In this document: positions 18,306 through 24,751 of the stretch, piece by piece
Layout of the letters: each line of letters opens with the position of its first letter
How positions within the stretch are numbered: position 1 is the first letter of the stretch
IMG/VR virus record: IMGVR_UViG_3300030107_003157
Coordinates: 1-29,090 of that record
From: a virus
Length of the DNA stretch: 29,090 bases
Strand: one strand, 5' to 3'
Program-made: the position numbers and the translations under genes
Notes under the pieces: generated by a model
What the model was told of the DNA's origin: nothing
The model's input: the letters and a program-made list of their open reading frames with translations, nothing else
The model's database searches: none

Positions 18306-19306
18306 TATTGTTGTCTTTGTTGTCCACCTCCAATTTTTATTTTAGATGTATCTACATTATCTTCTACTAAATCTTCTGGTGTTTTTAATACTAATGACAT
18401 TTCTATCTCTGCAACTCTACTTATTAGCAATGGTAAATCTTCATTTGATATAGGGTATTGGTCAGTTGTGTCATTATATACTTTTTTATCGGCTAAAAAG
18501 TCAGCATCAACTCCTGGTCCATTATTGAGCCACCCCATTTTGTAAGAAAACGTAGGAGTTTCTAAAATTCCTTCTATTTCTATATAATATTGATATTCGT
18601 TTTCATATCCAGTTGCCGTTATTTTTGGAGAATGTTTTAATGCATGAATTTCAAGATTCGTATTATTTTTAGATAAAACAGCAAATGGTTCTTTTGTTTT
18701 ATTTGGAAATTTATTCGCCCAATCAAATTTAGCCTCGTCATATGTTTTAATTGGTATTTCATACCACGGAAGCCACAATCCCATATTGTCTCCCCAGTCA
18801 CCTTTGACTACTCTTTTTGCTAATCTAATAGTTGTTATTCCATGGTGCTGACCTACATTTATAGTAGGAGGCATATTTACATTAGAATATTGATAATTTG
18901 CATAATTTTCTGATATTTGTTCTGCTCCTTGCGATAACCAGTTTTTACCATGATAACTATACATTGGAGTAAATTTATCGTAAGTTCCACTCTCATTTGA
19001 ACCTAAACCATAATTTTGTCCAAAACTACTATACTCGAATGATGACCGATACCCTGAATAATCATTATTTGAAGGGGGAGGAGGAGAGTTGACTGCATCA
19101 TCATTTATTATAAGAGCATTACATATTGGCTGTATCCACCTTCTGTCTATTGGATATTTATTAAGAATTTTTTCTTCTATAATCTTAGCTCTATGATAAT
19201 GTATCCAATGTTTTATTTGTCTAGTACTAATGTTATTTTCTATATTTTCATTACCACCAGACATCAATTCTTTGATGTTATACGCTATTTGATTTAATGT
19301 TGCCAT
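18305..19306 (-). CDS. Neck/ring structural protein of crAss-like type, 333 aa
   Basis: The N-terminus, ATLNQIAYNIKELMSGGNEN followed by ISTRQIKHWIHYHRAKIIEE, is a helical opening I associate with a conserved tail-ring/structural protein of crAss-like phages (tLnqia.ni....gg....s.rqi..wi...Ra.ii). Residues about 70-110 are a Pro/Ser/Tyr-rich loop starting with PPPPSNND. The middle and C-terminal parts are beta-rich with Trp/Tyr-containing blocks (GDWGDNMGLWLPWYEIPI), and the end is helical (LPLLISRVAEIEMSLVLKTPEDL) with a Gln-rich tail. It follows a 119-base spacer that holds a hairpin and a TAATTTTG -7-like box, so it may begin its own transcript for the tail genes. It overlaps the IHF-like gene by TAATG. 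I expect it in the neck or tail rings; exact ring number cannot be assigned. Confidence 0.62.
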   Translation of the reverse strand: MATLNQIAYNIKELMSGGNENIENNISTRQIKHWIHYHRAKIIEEKILNKYPIDRRWIQPICNALIINDDAVNSPPPPSNNDYSGYRSSFEYSSFGQNYGLGSNESGTYDKFTPMYSYHGKNWLSQGAEQISENYANYQYSNVNMPPTINVGQHHGITTIRLAKRVVKGDWGDNMGLWLPWYEIPIKTYDEAKFDWANKFPNKTKEPFAVLSKNNTNLEIHALKHSPKITATGYENEYQYYIEIEGILETPTFSYKMGWLNNGPGVDADFLADKKVYNDTTDQYPISNEDLPLLISRVAEIEMSLVLKTPEDLVEDNVDTSKIKIGGGQQRQQ

Positions 19307-19322
19307 ATAATTATATTATTTA

Positions 19323-19330
19323 CAAAATTA
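19323..19330 (-). promoter_or_regulatory. -7-like box TAATTTTG before the 333-aa tail gene
   Basis: TAATTTTG fits TAnnTTTG, lies 16 bases before ATG 19306 and follows a possible terminator hairpin. The -33 region is T-rich without an exact TTTG. It may start a tail-gene transcript. Confidence 0.35.
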
Positions 19331-19352
19331 CGAATTTTAATTCAGAAAACAG

Positions 19353-19388
19353 AAATAGGCCCTCACAAATTAATGTTTAGACCTATTT
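19353..19388 (-). terminator. Possible terminator hairpin between the 207-aa and 333-aa genes
   Basis: On the minus strand AAATAGGTC pairs with GGCCTATTT over nine pairs, one of them G-T, around an 18-base loop, and is followed by T-rich CTGTTTTCTG. It sits in a 119-base spacer, the longest class of gap here. A long loop makes it a weak terminator candidate. Confidence 0.4.
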
Positions 19389-19425
19389 CCTTGCACAGGG
19401 AGCAAAATTTTAGATATCTTATATT

Positions 19426-20049
19426 CTATTGCTGAGCTTCATTTGCCTGTACAGCATAGTTAGTGCTCTCTATGTTTGCTGTTAACTTCCTATTAACTAT
19501 ATTTAAAATATCATATTGATATTGTTCTGGAATATCTTCCCAATCAGATACAGTCAAATGTCTTAAATAACGAATATTAAATGTATCAGATGCAGTAAAA
19601 TCAAGACTACCATCAGTAGTATCACTTCCTATATCTGGAGCAAAATAAGCTCGTAATCCCCCTCCCGCATTATCTGTAACCCAACATATTGGGTGAAATT
19701 CATTTACAGCTTTAAATGGATTATTTGTTTCTAATAATTCTATAGCTTCATCATCTGAAACTATTCTACAATTTATTCCATTTAAAACAGCGGTTGTTAT
19801 ATGATGATAGTCACTTATTGCTACATAATTATCAGCAATAGTAAGACCAGAAGAGTCCTGATTTATACTTGCTCTAGCTCCTGTCATTTCAGAAAAATCT
19901 TGATTTGCTCTCATTAAAGCATATCTACCATTTAGAAATTCTGTTATAGATAAATTTATAAATATATCTTTTTCAGTGTCACTAAACCAAGGTTGATTCG
20001 CTTTGTCTAATAACAAATCTAAATAATTATATGCGTCAGATAGAATCAT
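19426..20049 (-). CDS. Head-tail ring/adaptor protein, 207 aa
   Basis: Size, acidic composition and the helical opening (LSDAYNYLDLLLDKANQPWF, then TEKDIFINLSITEFLNGRYAL) fit head-completion or ring proteins that bind under the portal of short-tailed phages: N-terminal helices, a central beta part (IVSDDEAIELLETNNPFKAV, then HPICWV) and a C-terminal helix (IPEQYQYDILNIVNRKLTAN). The pattern 'sd.EkdifiN.a...fl..ry' is one I know from crAss-like phages. It overlaps the upstream 245-aa gene by TAATG and is followed by the 119-base spacer with a possible terminator. I place it as a ring protein near the portal. A role as tail-terminator or connector is also possible. Confidence 0.6.
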   Translation of the reverse strand: MILSDAYNYLDLLLDKANQPWFSDTEKDIFINLSITEFLNGRYALMRANQDFSEMTGARASINQDSSGLTIADNYVAISDYHHITTAVLNGINCRIVSDDEAIELLETNNPFKAVNEFHPICWVTDNAGGGLRAYFAPDIGSDTTDGSLDFTASDTFNIRYLRHLTVSDWEDIPEQYQYDILNIVNRKLTANIESTNYAVQANEAQQ

Positions 20050-20786
20050 TAACTATTTACTTTAATTGGTTCTACGTCATTTTCTAATTCAGACAATGTT
20101 GAATTTGATATAGTTGATTGCTTTTCTACTTTTTCTTCTTCAATTTTTTCAATTTTACCTGTTCTTAATTGATGTTTAAGTAGAGCGTATACATCACCAT
20201 TATCTTTTAACCACACAATAGCTTGGTCATCATTCAGTCCTATATTTAAAGTACCATGTTTCCAAACTCCATTAACTTTAGTCAAGATATTTTTATCTGA
20301 AGCTTTCTTTAAAAATACTCTATGCTCTTTATCTATATCTTCTAGATGTGATATAAATTTTTCTGAATTATTACTAGCAAAATCAATAATTTTTGCTCTT
20401 AATAACATTTCTTCTAAACTAGAATCTATTCCCATTAATAAAGCTAAATCTCTCATATCATTTTCACTTAGTTGTGAAGCTGTAGTAATAGCTTTAGCGC
20501 TATGTAATGAATTTTCTGCTTTACGTTGTTGTTCACTAGAAACGTCTTCGATTGTAAATTTTCCTTGAATTAAAGGATGGTCTTTTAAAAATTCATATAA
20601 TCTTTTATCGTAATCTCTATTAATGTCTAAAGATACAACAGCCTGGAACATTTCATATCCACTTATAACTTTATCATTAATGTCTACCAGTTCTTTTGTT
20701 CTTCCATCTTTATCTGTATAAGTACCAAATTTACAATAGTTGAATTTTTCTGGATTTTTTGATTTAATCATTACTATGTGTCTCAT
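20049..20786 (-). CDS. Virion-cluster protein of unknown function, 245 aa
   Basis: I do not recognise a family. The N-terminal ~60 residues look beta-rich (RHIVMIKSKNPEKFNYCKFG). Residues 60-85 contain YEFLKDHPLIQGKFTIED, a short 'lkdHPl..g.F' phrase. Residues 85-170 are helical with many Glu/Lys/Ser, 175-215 are mixed (GVWKHGTLNIGLNDDQAIVW), and the last 40 residues are an acidic Ser/Glu-rich tail. It has no signal peptide or membrane segment. The start is preceded by ATTAAAAAAAATG. It lies between small capsid-associated genes and the ring protein, with a TAATG overlap to the latter, so it is probably made with virion proteins. It could be a neck component, an assembly factor or a non-structural protein. 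Confidence 0.7.
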   Translation of the reverse strand: MRHIVMIKSKNPEKFNYCKFGTYTDKDGRTKELVDINDKVISGYEMFQAVVSLDINRDYDKRLYEFLKDHPLIQGKFTIEDVSSEQQRKAENSLHSAKAITTASQLSENDMRDLALLMGIDSSLEEMLLRAKIIDFASNNSEKFISHLEDIDKEHRVFLKKASDKNILTKVNGVWKHGTLNIGLNDDQAIVWLKDNGDVYALLKHQLRTGKIEKIEEEKVEKQSTISNSTLSELENDVEPIKVNS

Positions 20787-20814
20787 TTTTTTTAATTTTA
20801 GTTAATACTCCCTG

Positions 20815-21021
20815 TTAATATTTAGGTATTGTTTTACCATTTTTTTGCTTTATAAGTTTGTCTCCCTCTATCCATGTTTTATTAGCAGATTCTGTTTTCC
20901 ATTTAAATCCAGATTGACCACCAATATTAAATCTATTCTTTTTACTTTTTTCATATTCCTTAGCTGCCCTGTCTGTGTATCCTGGTTTTATACTATTTAA
21001 AAAGTCTATAAAGTTTCCCAT
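20815..21021 (-). CDS. Small basic protein of unknown function, 68 aa
   Basis: The product is short, basic and Lys/Asn-rich (MGNFIDFLNSIKPGYTDRAA; C-terminus KLIKQKNGKTIPKY), with a helix predicted by eye near residues 3-30 and no hydrophobic segment. I do not recognise it. Support for a real gene comes from its good start, placement in a tight one-strand gene series, and its own upstream signals: a G6/C6 hairpin and a TAACTTTG box only seven bases before ATG. The stop lies 28 bases before the next start. It might be a small head or packaging-associated protein; the sequence does not say. Confidence 0.6.
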   Translation of the reverse strand: MGNFIDFLNSIKPGYTDRAAKEYEKSKKNRFNIGGQSGFKWKTESANKTWIEGDKLIKQKNGKTIPKY

Positions 21022-21028
21022 AGTTTTA

Positions 21029-21036
21029 CAAAGTTA
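21029..21036 (-). promoter_or_regulatory. -7-like box TAACTTTG before the 68-aa gene
   Basis: TAACTTTG fits TAnnTTTG and stands just after a G6/C6 hairpin. Only seven bases separate it from ATG 21021, so any transcript would be leaderless or nearly so. No -33 element is visible, which keeps the call tentative. Confidence 0.3.
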
Positions 21037-21044
21037 AGAATTTT

Positions 21045-21063
21045 GGGGGGAATAAATCCCCCC
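21045..21063 (-). terminator. G6/C6 hairpin downstream of the 166-aa gene
   Basis: GGGGGGA and TCCCCCC form a seven-pair stem with a five-base loop (TTTAT). It is not followed by a run of T on the coding strand, so it may slow or process RNA rather than end transcription. Confidence 0.45.
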
Positions 21064-21084
21064 TAAACTCTAAATTAATTACTA

Positions 21085-21585
21085 TTAACTAAACGCAGGG
21101 TCAGCGTCAGAAGAGTTTACAACTCCACTAACAACCCAGTTCGTAGAATCAAGAGCAAAAAGCCTTAATACTGTTCCTGGTTCTATGTTATCATTTACAG
21201 TAATTTTTGTATCAGTACCATCAGACTGAACAATAGTTGTTCCAGTACCATTTTGCGCTGTAACACAACCTAACATAGCTCCTGAAGGAACTTCTATTAC
21301 AGTTGCTTGAGCGTCAGAAGCTACAGACCAGCAAACGTCATAATATAAACCAGCATTTGCGGCTGGTAAAGTTAAAGTTCGTGCGCTTGTTGCAGCTGTG
21401 TTAACATTAATGATAGCACCAGAATCATCATCGAGAATTGTATAGTCTGCGTCTCCGACAGTTATAACATTTCTCGCTTGTCTGAATGTTGGTAAGTGTA
21501 CTACTTCATAACCTGCAGTATCAGTAATTTTTAAAAAACTTTTGATACCAGTTCTTAATCTGTTCCAATCAAATTTTATTGCCAT
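21085..21585 (-). CDS. Probable capsid-associated (decoration or head-fibre) protein, 166 aa
   Basis: After a short basic N-terminal stretch (KFDWNRLRTGIKSFLKITD), the protein is beta-rich and Ala/Thr/Val/Asp-rich. It has 'ARTLTLPAANAGLYYDVCW' near residues 67-85 and 'LFALDSTNWVVSGVVNSS' near the C-terminus. The 'LP.a..G..y....' and 'st.W.v.g' patterns are common in phage decoration proteins and fibre/spike heads. ATG is preceded by AATAAAAAAATG. It sits two genes after the major capsid gene and is set off by hairpins on both sides, and its DNA is noticeably less AT-rich than the tail genes. I infer an abundant virion surface protein, either a capsid decoration protein or a head fibre; a tail location is less likely from its position. 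Confidence 0.65.
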   Translation of the reverse strand: MAIKFDWNRLRTGIKSFLKITDTAGYEVVHLPTFRQARNVITVGDADYTILDDDSGAIINVNTAATSARTLTLPAANAGLYYDVCWSVASDAQATVIEVPSGAMLGCVTAQNGTGTTIVQSDGTDTKITVNDNIEPGTVLRLFALDSTNWVVSGVVNSSDADPAFS

Positions 21586-21609
21586 TTTTTTATTTATTTT
21601 GCGGTATTC

Positions 21610-21633
21610 GGGGGGTTTTAATTTTTACCCCCC
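21610..21633 (-). terminator. G6/C6 hairpin downstream of the 108-aa gene
   Basis: GGGGGGT pairs with ACCCCCC around a ten-base A/T loop. It lies just before the 166-aa gene start. No T-run follows on the coding strand. Confidence 0.45.
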
Positions 21634-21653
21634 TCTACCAAGTTATTTACTAA

Positions 21654-21688
21654 GGTATCCTAGCTAAGCAAGATGTTCTAGGCATACC
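21654..21688. other. Imperfect inverted repeat between the 108-aa and 166-aa genes
   Basis: GGTATCCTAG at 21654-21663 pairs with CTAGGcATACC at 21678-21688, ten pairs with one bulged base and a 14-base loop. Together with the G6/C6 hairpin 21 bases away it makes this 119-base spacer a two-hairpin element. Confidence 0.45.
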
Positions 21689-21704
21689 AATTAATTAATT
21701 ATTA

Positions 21705-22031
21705 TTACGTTAACGCAATAGTACCACAAGACGTTGCAGCAACAGTAGTTCCTCCAGAAGCAGTTGTAAGATACTTACTATTACTATCATCAGCAATTAC
21801 TATAAAAGAATTTCTACTAGTAGCAATTTCTCTTGTTACAGCTTTTATAAATGCTTGACAATACCCTGAAGTAATATCAACTTGAACTGAACCAGAAAAA
21901 TCAACAGCATCATTACTTCTAAAGTAAAACTGAACTGTATCTGCGTCTACTACGTCTATTGTAGCTAGATGGTCTACATTGACAAGTATAGCGTCTGTTG
22001 TAGAGTTTTCAAAATACAAAAATTTTCTCAT
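21705..22031 (-). CDS. Small capsid-associated protein, 108 aa
   Basis: This is a short beta-rich acidic protein: the first 50 residues alternate hydrophobic and polar (MRKFLYFENSTTDAILVNVD), followed by a helix (CQAFIKAVTREIATSRNSFI) and a Gly/Thr/Ala-rich C-terminus. It lies directly after the major capsid gene with a start context identical to it (AATTTAAAAAAATG), separated by a strong hairpin. No family name is recognised. Small proteins in this position of related phages are often auxiliary capsid proteins, so I suggest that role by context only. It has no membrane segment or signal peptide. Confidence 0.62.
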   Translation of the reverse strand: MRKFLYFENSTTDAILVNVDHLATIDVVDADTVQFYFRSNDAVDFSGSVQVDITSGYCQAFIKAVTREIATSRNSFIVIADDSNSKYLTTASGGTTVAATSCGTIALT

Positions 22032-22053
22032 TTTTTTAAATTTTTAAAGTTAA

Positions 22054-22089
22054 GCCTAGAGAGGGGGAGGTTAATCCCCCTGTGTAGGC
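22054..22089 (-). terminator. Two-part hairpin downstream of the major capsid gene
   Basis: The inner stem AGGGGGA/TCCCCCT has seven pairs and a six-base loop; the outer stem GCCTA/TAGGC has five pairs, with a small internal loop between. It lies 15 bases after the capsid stop. It may protect the capsid mRNA 3' end or reduce read-through. Confidence 0.5.
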
Positions 22090-22103
22090 AATTAAGTTAA
22101 TTA

Positions 22104-23639
22104 TTATGAAACACTTAAGATACCACAAGACAATGGGTTTCTAACAACGATTCCAGTTTCTGAAAGCACGTGGCATTCAAATTTGTCATCAGCGTTAGCA
22201 CTTAACATTGACTTTTGGTCATAAGGGTTTACCATTCCAGCTACATACTTCTTAATCATGCTTCTATTTACTCCTTCAGCACCTTTAGTAACTAATTCAA
22301 CATTAGATACACCAGATGTTTTTCCGAAGTCCATAAATACCATTTTAGCAGATTCTTTAAGTCTGTTATCACCGAAAGCATTAGTTCCACCAGCAGTAGA
22401 ATGTAGATTAGGGTCATCAAATACAGGGCAGTGAGCAACAGTAATCTTGTTACCTAATGCGCTATATGAAGCAAAGTTCGCTCCTAAATGAACATCACCA
22501 GCTACACCTTTCATAGAACCACCAGTCATTGCACCAGATGGAGCAACAATAAGGTCTTTCATAGCTCTGTGAAATGCTAATCTACCTTCAGTTCCAGTAA
22601 ATACAACCCACTCATTACCTTCAGCAGCAGTTGCGTTTAATGAAATCTTAGCGATAAACTCAGTAATAATATCTTCAGTTAAAGATCCCATTGAATAAGA
22701 TGCTTGATTAGAAGAATCGATTTGAGCTAATAAACCATCACCACTTACCATTGAAGTAGCCATAGTACCAGAAGTACCAAGTACAGTTGAAGTGTAAGCT
22801 CCTGGTCTTTGAATAGTAGTATCTGTTATAGATTTTCTACCATACCATCTTTGAAGCTCTTGTTGATACATAAACTCATCCATCATTTGTTGTTCTCTAG
22901 TAAAATACCATAAAGAACTACCATTATTTTCAATCCAAGTTACATCTGTAAGGTCTTTACCAGTAACTGTACACTTCTTTCTCATAGTTGTTAACCAATT
23001 AGTATGAGTAGAAGGATACACCCAGTTTTCACCTACATCAGCTCCGTCAGAACCATTAGGGAACGCAGAACCAATAGAAGCAATAATAGCCTCATCAGCA
23101 ACGTCAGTCAATAATACTGGCTGAGCAGCAGCGTCTATGATTTCAAATTTTACAATTCTATCAGTAGAAGCTCCTGAACCTGAATCATTAGCTCTAGGGT
23201 CTTCAACAACTACAGCTGTAGCTCCTGATTGAAATCTTACCATATCCCATTTATTTAGGAAGTCTGGAGTTCTGCTAGAAGCTGTTCCATCAATAAGAAT
23301 TGAGAAAACATCATTTGCAGCGTCAGCGGCAGCCCAGTTCACTGTAGAAGCAGCTGTTGGTGAGCTAGTCCAAGCTGTGTCTGCTGACACACCTAAAACC
23401 GCTCCAGTTGAATATGAGGGAGCATTATATCTTCCCATTACTTTCCATTCGAAAGAGTTATCACCTAACACTTTCTCTTTTGCGAAACGACCTGTTCTTT
23501 CTAAAAGATAAGTCGCAGCATAACGAGGATACTGTTGAATTAAAGTCCTAGCAATCTCTGGGTATTGCATTAGGGCTGTATTCAAAGCATTCTCTGCAGT
23601 TGTACCTTGTCCATAGGTACCGTTATACATACTTGCCAT
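22104..23639 (-). CDS. Major capsid protein, 511 aa
   Basis: Position immediately after the scaffold-like gene, length, and sequence character fit an HK97-fold major capsid protein of crAss-like phages, which are typically around 500 residues. The N-terminal region is helical (ENALNTALMQYPEIARTLIQ, then YPRYAATYLLERTGRFAKEK). A Gly/Asn-rich beta part follows with WKVMGRYNAPSY, then a helical spine-like region (WYFTREQQMMDEFMYQQELQ) and a long beta/helix core with NEWVVFTGTEGRLAFHRAMK. It ends at CGILSVS. The gene is less AT-rich than its flanks, consistent with high expression, and uses AATTTAAAAAAATG as start context after an 82-base leader. It contains the only GATC I found. I could not identify by eye the residues of the E-loop or a protease cleavage site. 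Confidence 0.85.
   Translation of the reverse strand: MASMYNGTYGQGTTAENALNTALMQYPEIARTLIQQYPRYAATYLLERTGRFAKEKVLGDNSFEWKVMGRYNAPSYSTGAVLGVSADTAWTSSPTAASTVNWAAADAANDVFSILIDGTASSRTPDFLNKWDMVRFQSGATAVVVEDPRANDSGSGASTDRIVKFEIIDAAAQPVLLTDVADEAIIASIGSAFPNGSDGADVGENWVYPSTHTNWLTTMRKKCTVTGKDLTDVTWIENNGSSLWYFTREQQMMDEFMYQQELQRWYGRKSITDTTIQRPGAYTSTVLGTSGTMATSMVSGDGLLAQIDSSNQASYSMGSLTEDIITEFIAKISLNATAAEGNEWVVFTGTEGRLAFHRAMKDLIVAPSGAMTGGSMKGVAGDVHLGANFASYSALGNKITVAHCPVFDDPNLHSTAGGTNAFGDNRLKESAKMVFMDFGKTSGVSNVELVTKGAEGVNRSMIKKYVAGMVNPYDQKSMLSANADDKFECHVLSETGIVVRNPLSCGILSVS
22684..22687. other. The single GATC tetranucleotide found in the window
   Basis: It lies inside the major capsid gene, spanning Gly-Ser codons (GGA TCT) on the coding strand. 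My eye scan of both strands (GATC is a palindrome) found no second copy; see the finding on GATC depletion. Confidence 0.8.
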
Positions 23640-23721
23640 TTTTTTAAATTTTATTAATTAAACATTATTTTAATTTGCTCAATTAACTTTCAACATCTAT
23701 AGACCTTGTCTAAGTTTTAGT
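23640..23721 (-). promoter_or_regulatory. 82-base leader between scaffold and major capsid genes
   Basis: The spacer has a small hairpin (TAGAC-AAG-GTCTA, 23700-23712) just after the scaffold stop, and then a very AT-rich stretch ending in AATTTAAAAAAATG. No TAnnTTTG box was found. The length suggests an untranslated leader for strong capsid translation. Confidence 0.35.
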
Positions 23722-24711
23722 CTACTCGCGCATGAACGCTTTTGGGTCAAAACCAGAGTTCTTAGGTTGATAAGGATTCCGATTTTTACCAGTACCAAGG
23801 CTTGGCGATTGTATTTTGTCCATTAGACTTTTACTACCTTCGTTACGTCCTTGAGAACGAAGAATGTCTTTGATTTGGTCTTTATATAGCAGAAACATAG
23901 CTACGTCTGCAACATTGGCATGACTAGCCCATAGTTCTTTTGCCATATCTTTAGTAGCAAATCTATAAACTTCTTCCTTCTGTTTTTTTGTTACTTTACC
24001 TCCCATAAACCTGTCCATTTCTTTTAAGTGACTTTGTAATCCCTGTCTAGCTTCACTTATTTTAGCGTTTTGCTCTTCATAAGTTTTTCTCTGATTTTCT
24101 ACTAAATATTCTTTTTGTTGTTGTATTGCTTTCTTTATTGTTCTTTTAATTTCTTTACCTTTTAATGCAATCATTCCGTTTCGTTGCATTTTATCAATAG
24201 TATCATCTATTTCAGATTCATCTAAACCCTCAGCTTTTAATTCTTCTATTACTAATTCTTTATTAGAAAAAGATAAATAATTTTCTAGAGTTTCAATTTG
24301 AGGAGATGTCGGCTCATTATTTGTTTCTCCTTTATCTTTAGAGTTCATCGCATCTAAAGCTGCCTTTATCTCGTTTTTTGAAGCTCCTTCAAGTCCTAAT
24401 TGTTTAGATACTTGTTTCCAGTCGATATCCTCTTCTTTGGATTCTGTACTAACTTCCCATTCGTACTCTTCTTCTGGTTCTTTTTCTTCTGTTGATTCTT
24501 CTTTTTTATCCCAAGTCCAACCATCTTCTTCAGTGACTGGCTCTCCCTCGTCATCTGATGTTATTGACTCTTCTTTTTCATTGATAGTTGTTCCTGGTGT
24601 TTCTTCTTCTGTAAAAGCTAAAGGATTAAATTCTTTTGCTTCATTTGTTGTTGATTCAGTAGATGTAGTTTCTTTAACTTCTTCTACTAAACTTGATTTT
24701 TCTTCTGACAT
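23722..24711 (-). CDS. Scaffold-like assembly protein, 329 aa
   Basis: The gene lies between portal and major capsid genes, the usual place for the internal scaffold. The product is highly charged. Residues 1-110 are very acidic and Ser/Thr/Glu-rich (EEKEPEEEYEWEVSTESKEE). Residues about 135-260 are helical and probably coiled coil (KAIQQQKEYLVENQRKTYEE). A short basic C-terminal part (KNRNPYQPKNSGFDPKAFMR) is where scaffolds usually contact capsid protein. There is no enzymatic motif, so I see no head protease fused to it. It has a strong -7-like box (TATCTTTG) 28 bases upstream of ATG, suggesting that scaffold and capsid are boosted by their own promoter. Scaffold function is inferred from context and composition. 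Confidence 0.75.
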   Translation of the reverse strand: MSEEKSSLVEEVKETTSTESTTNEAKEFNPLAFTEEETPGTTINEKEESITSDDEGEPVTEEDGWTWDKKEESTEEKEPEEEYEWEVSTESKEEDIDWKQVSKQLGLEGASKNEIKAALDAMNSKDKGETNNEPTSPQIETLENYLSFSNKELVIEELKAEGLDESEIDDTIDKMQRNGMIALKGKEIKRTIKKAIQQQKEYLVENQRKTYEEQNAKISEARQGLQSHLKEMDRFMGGKVTKKQKEEVYRFATKDMAKELWASHANVADVAMFLLYKDQIKDILRSQGRNEGSKSLMDKIQSPSLGTGKNRNPYQPKNSGFDPKAFMRE

Positions 24712-24739
24712 ATTATTTTATTTATTGGTCCCTATTTTG

Positions 24740-24747
24740 CAAAGATA
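24740..24747 (-). promoter_or_regulatory. Bacteroidota-type -7 box TATCTTTG upstream of the scaffold gene
   Basis: On the minus strand the box TATCTTTG matches the -7 consensus TAnnTTTG of Bacteroidota primary sigma factor promoters exactly. It ends 28 bases before the scaffold ATG at 24711, leaving a short leader. A clear -33 TTTG was not found. This would give a separate start for scaffold and major capsid genes. Confidence 0.5.
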
Positions 24748-24751
24748 CAAA

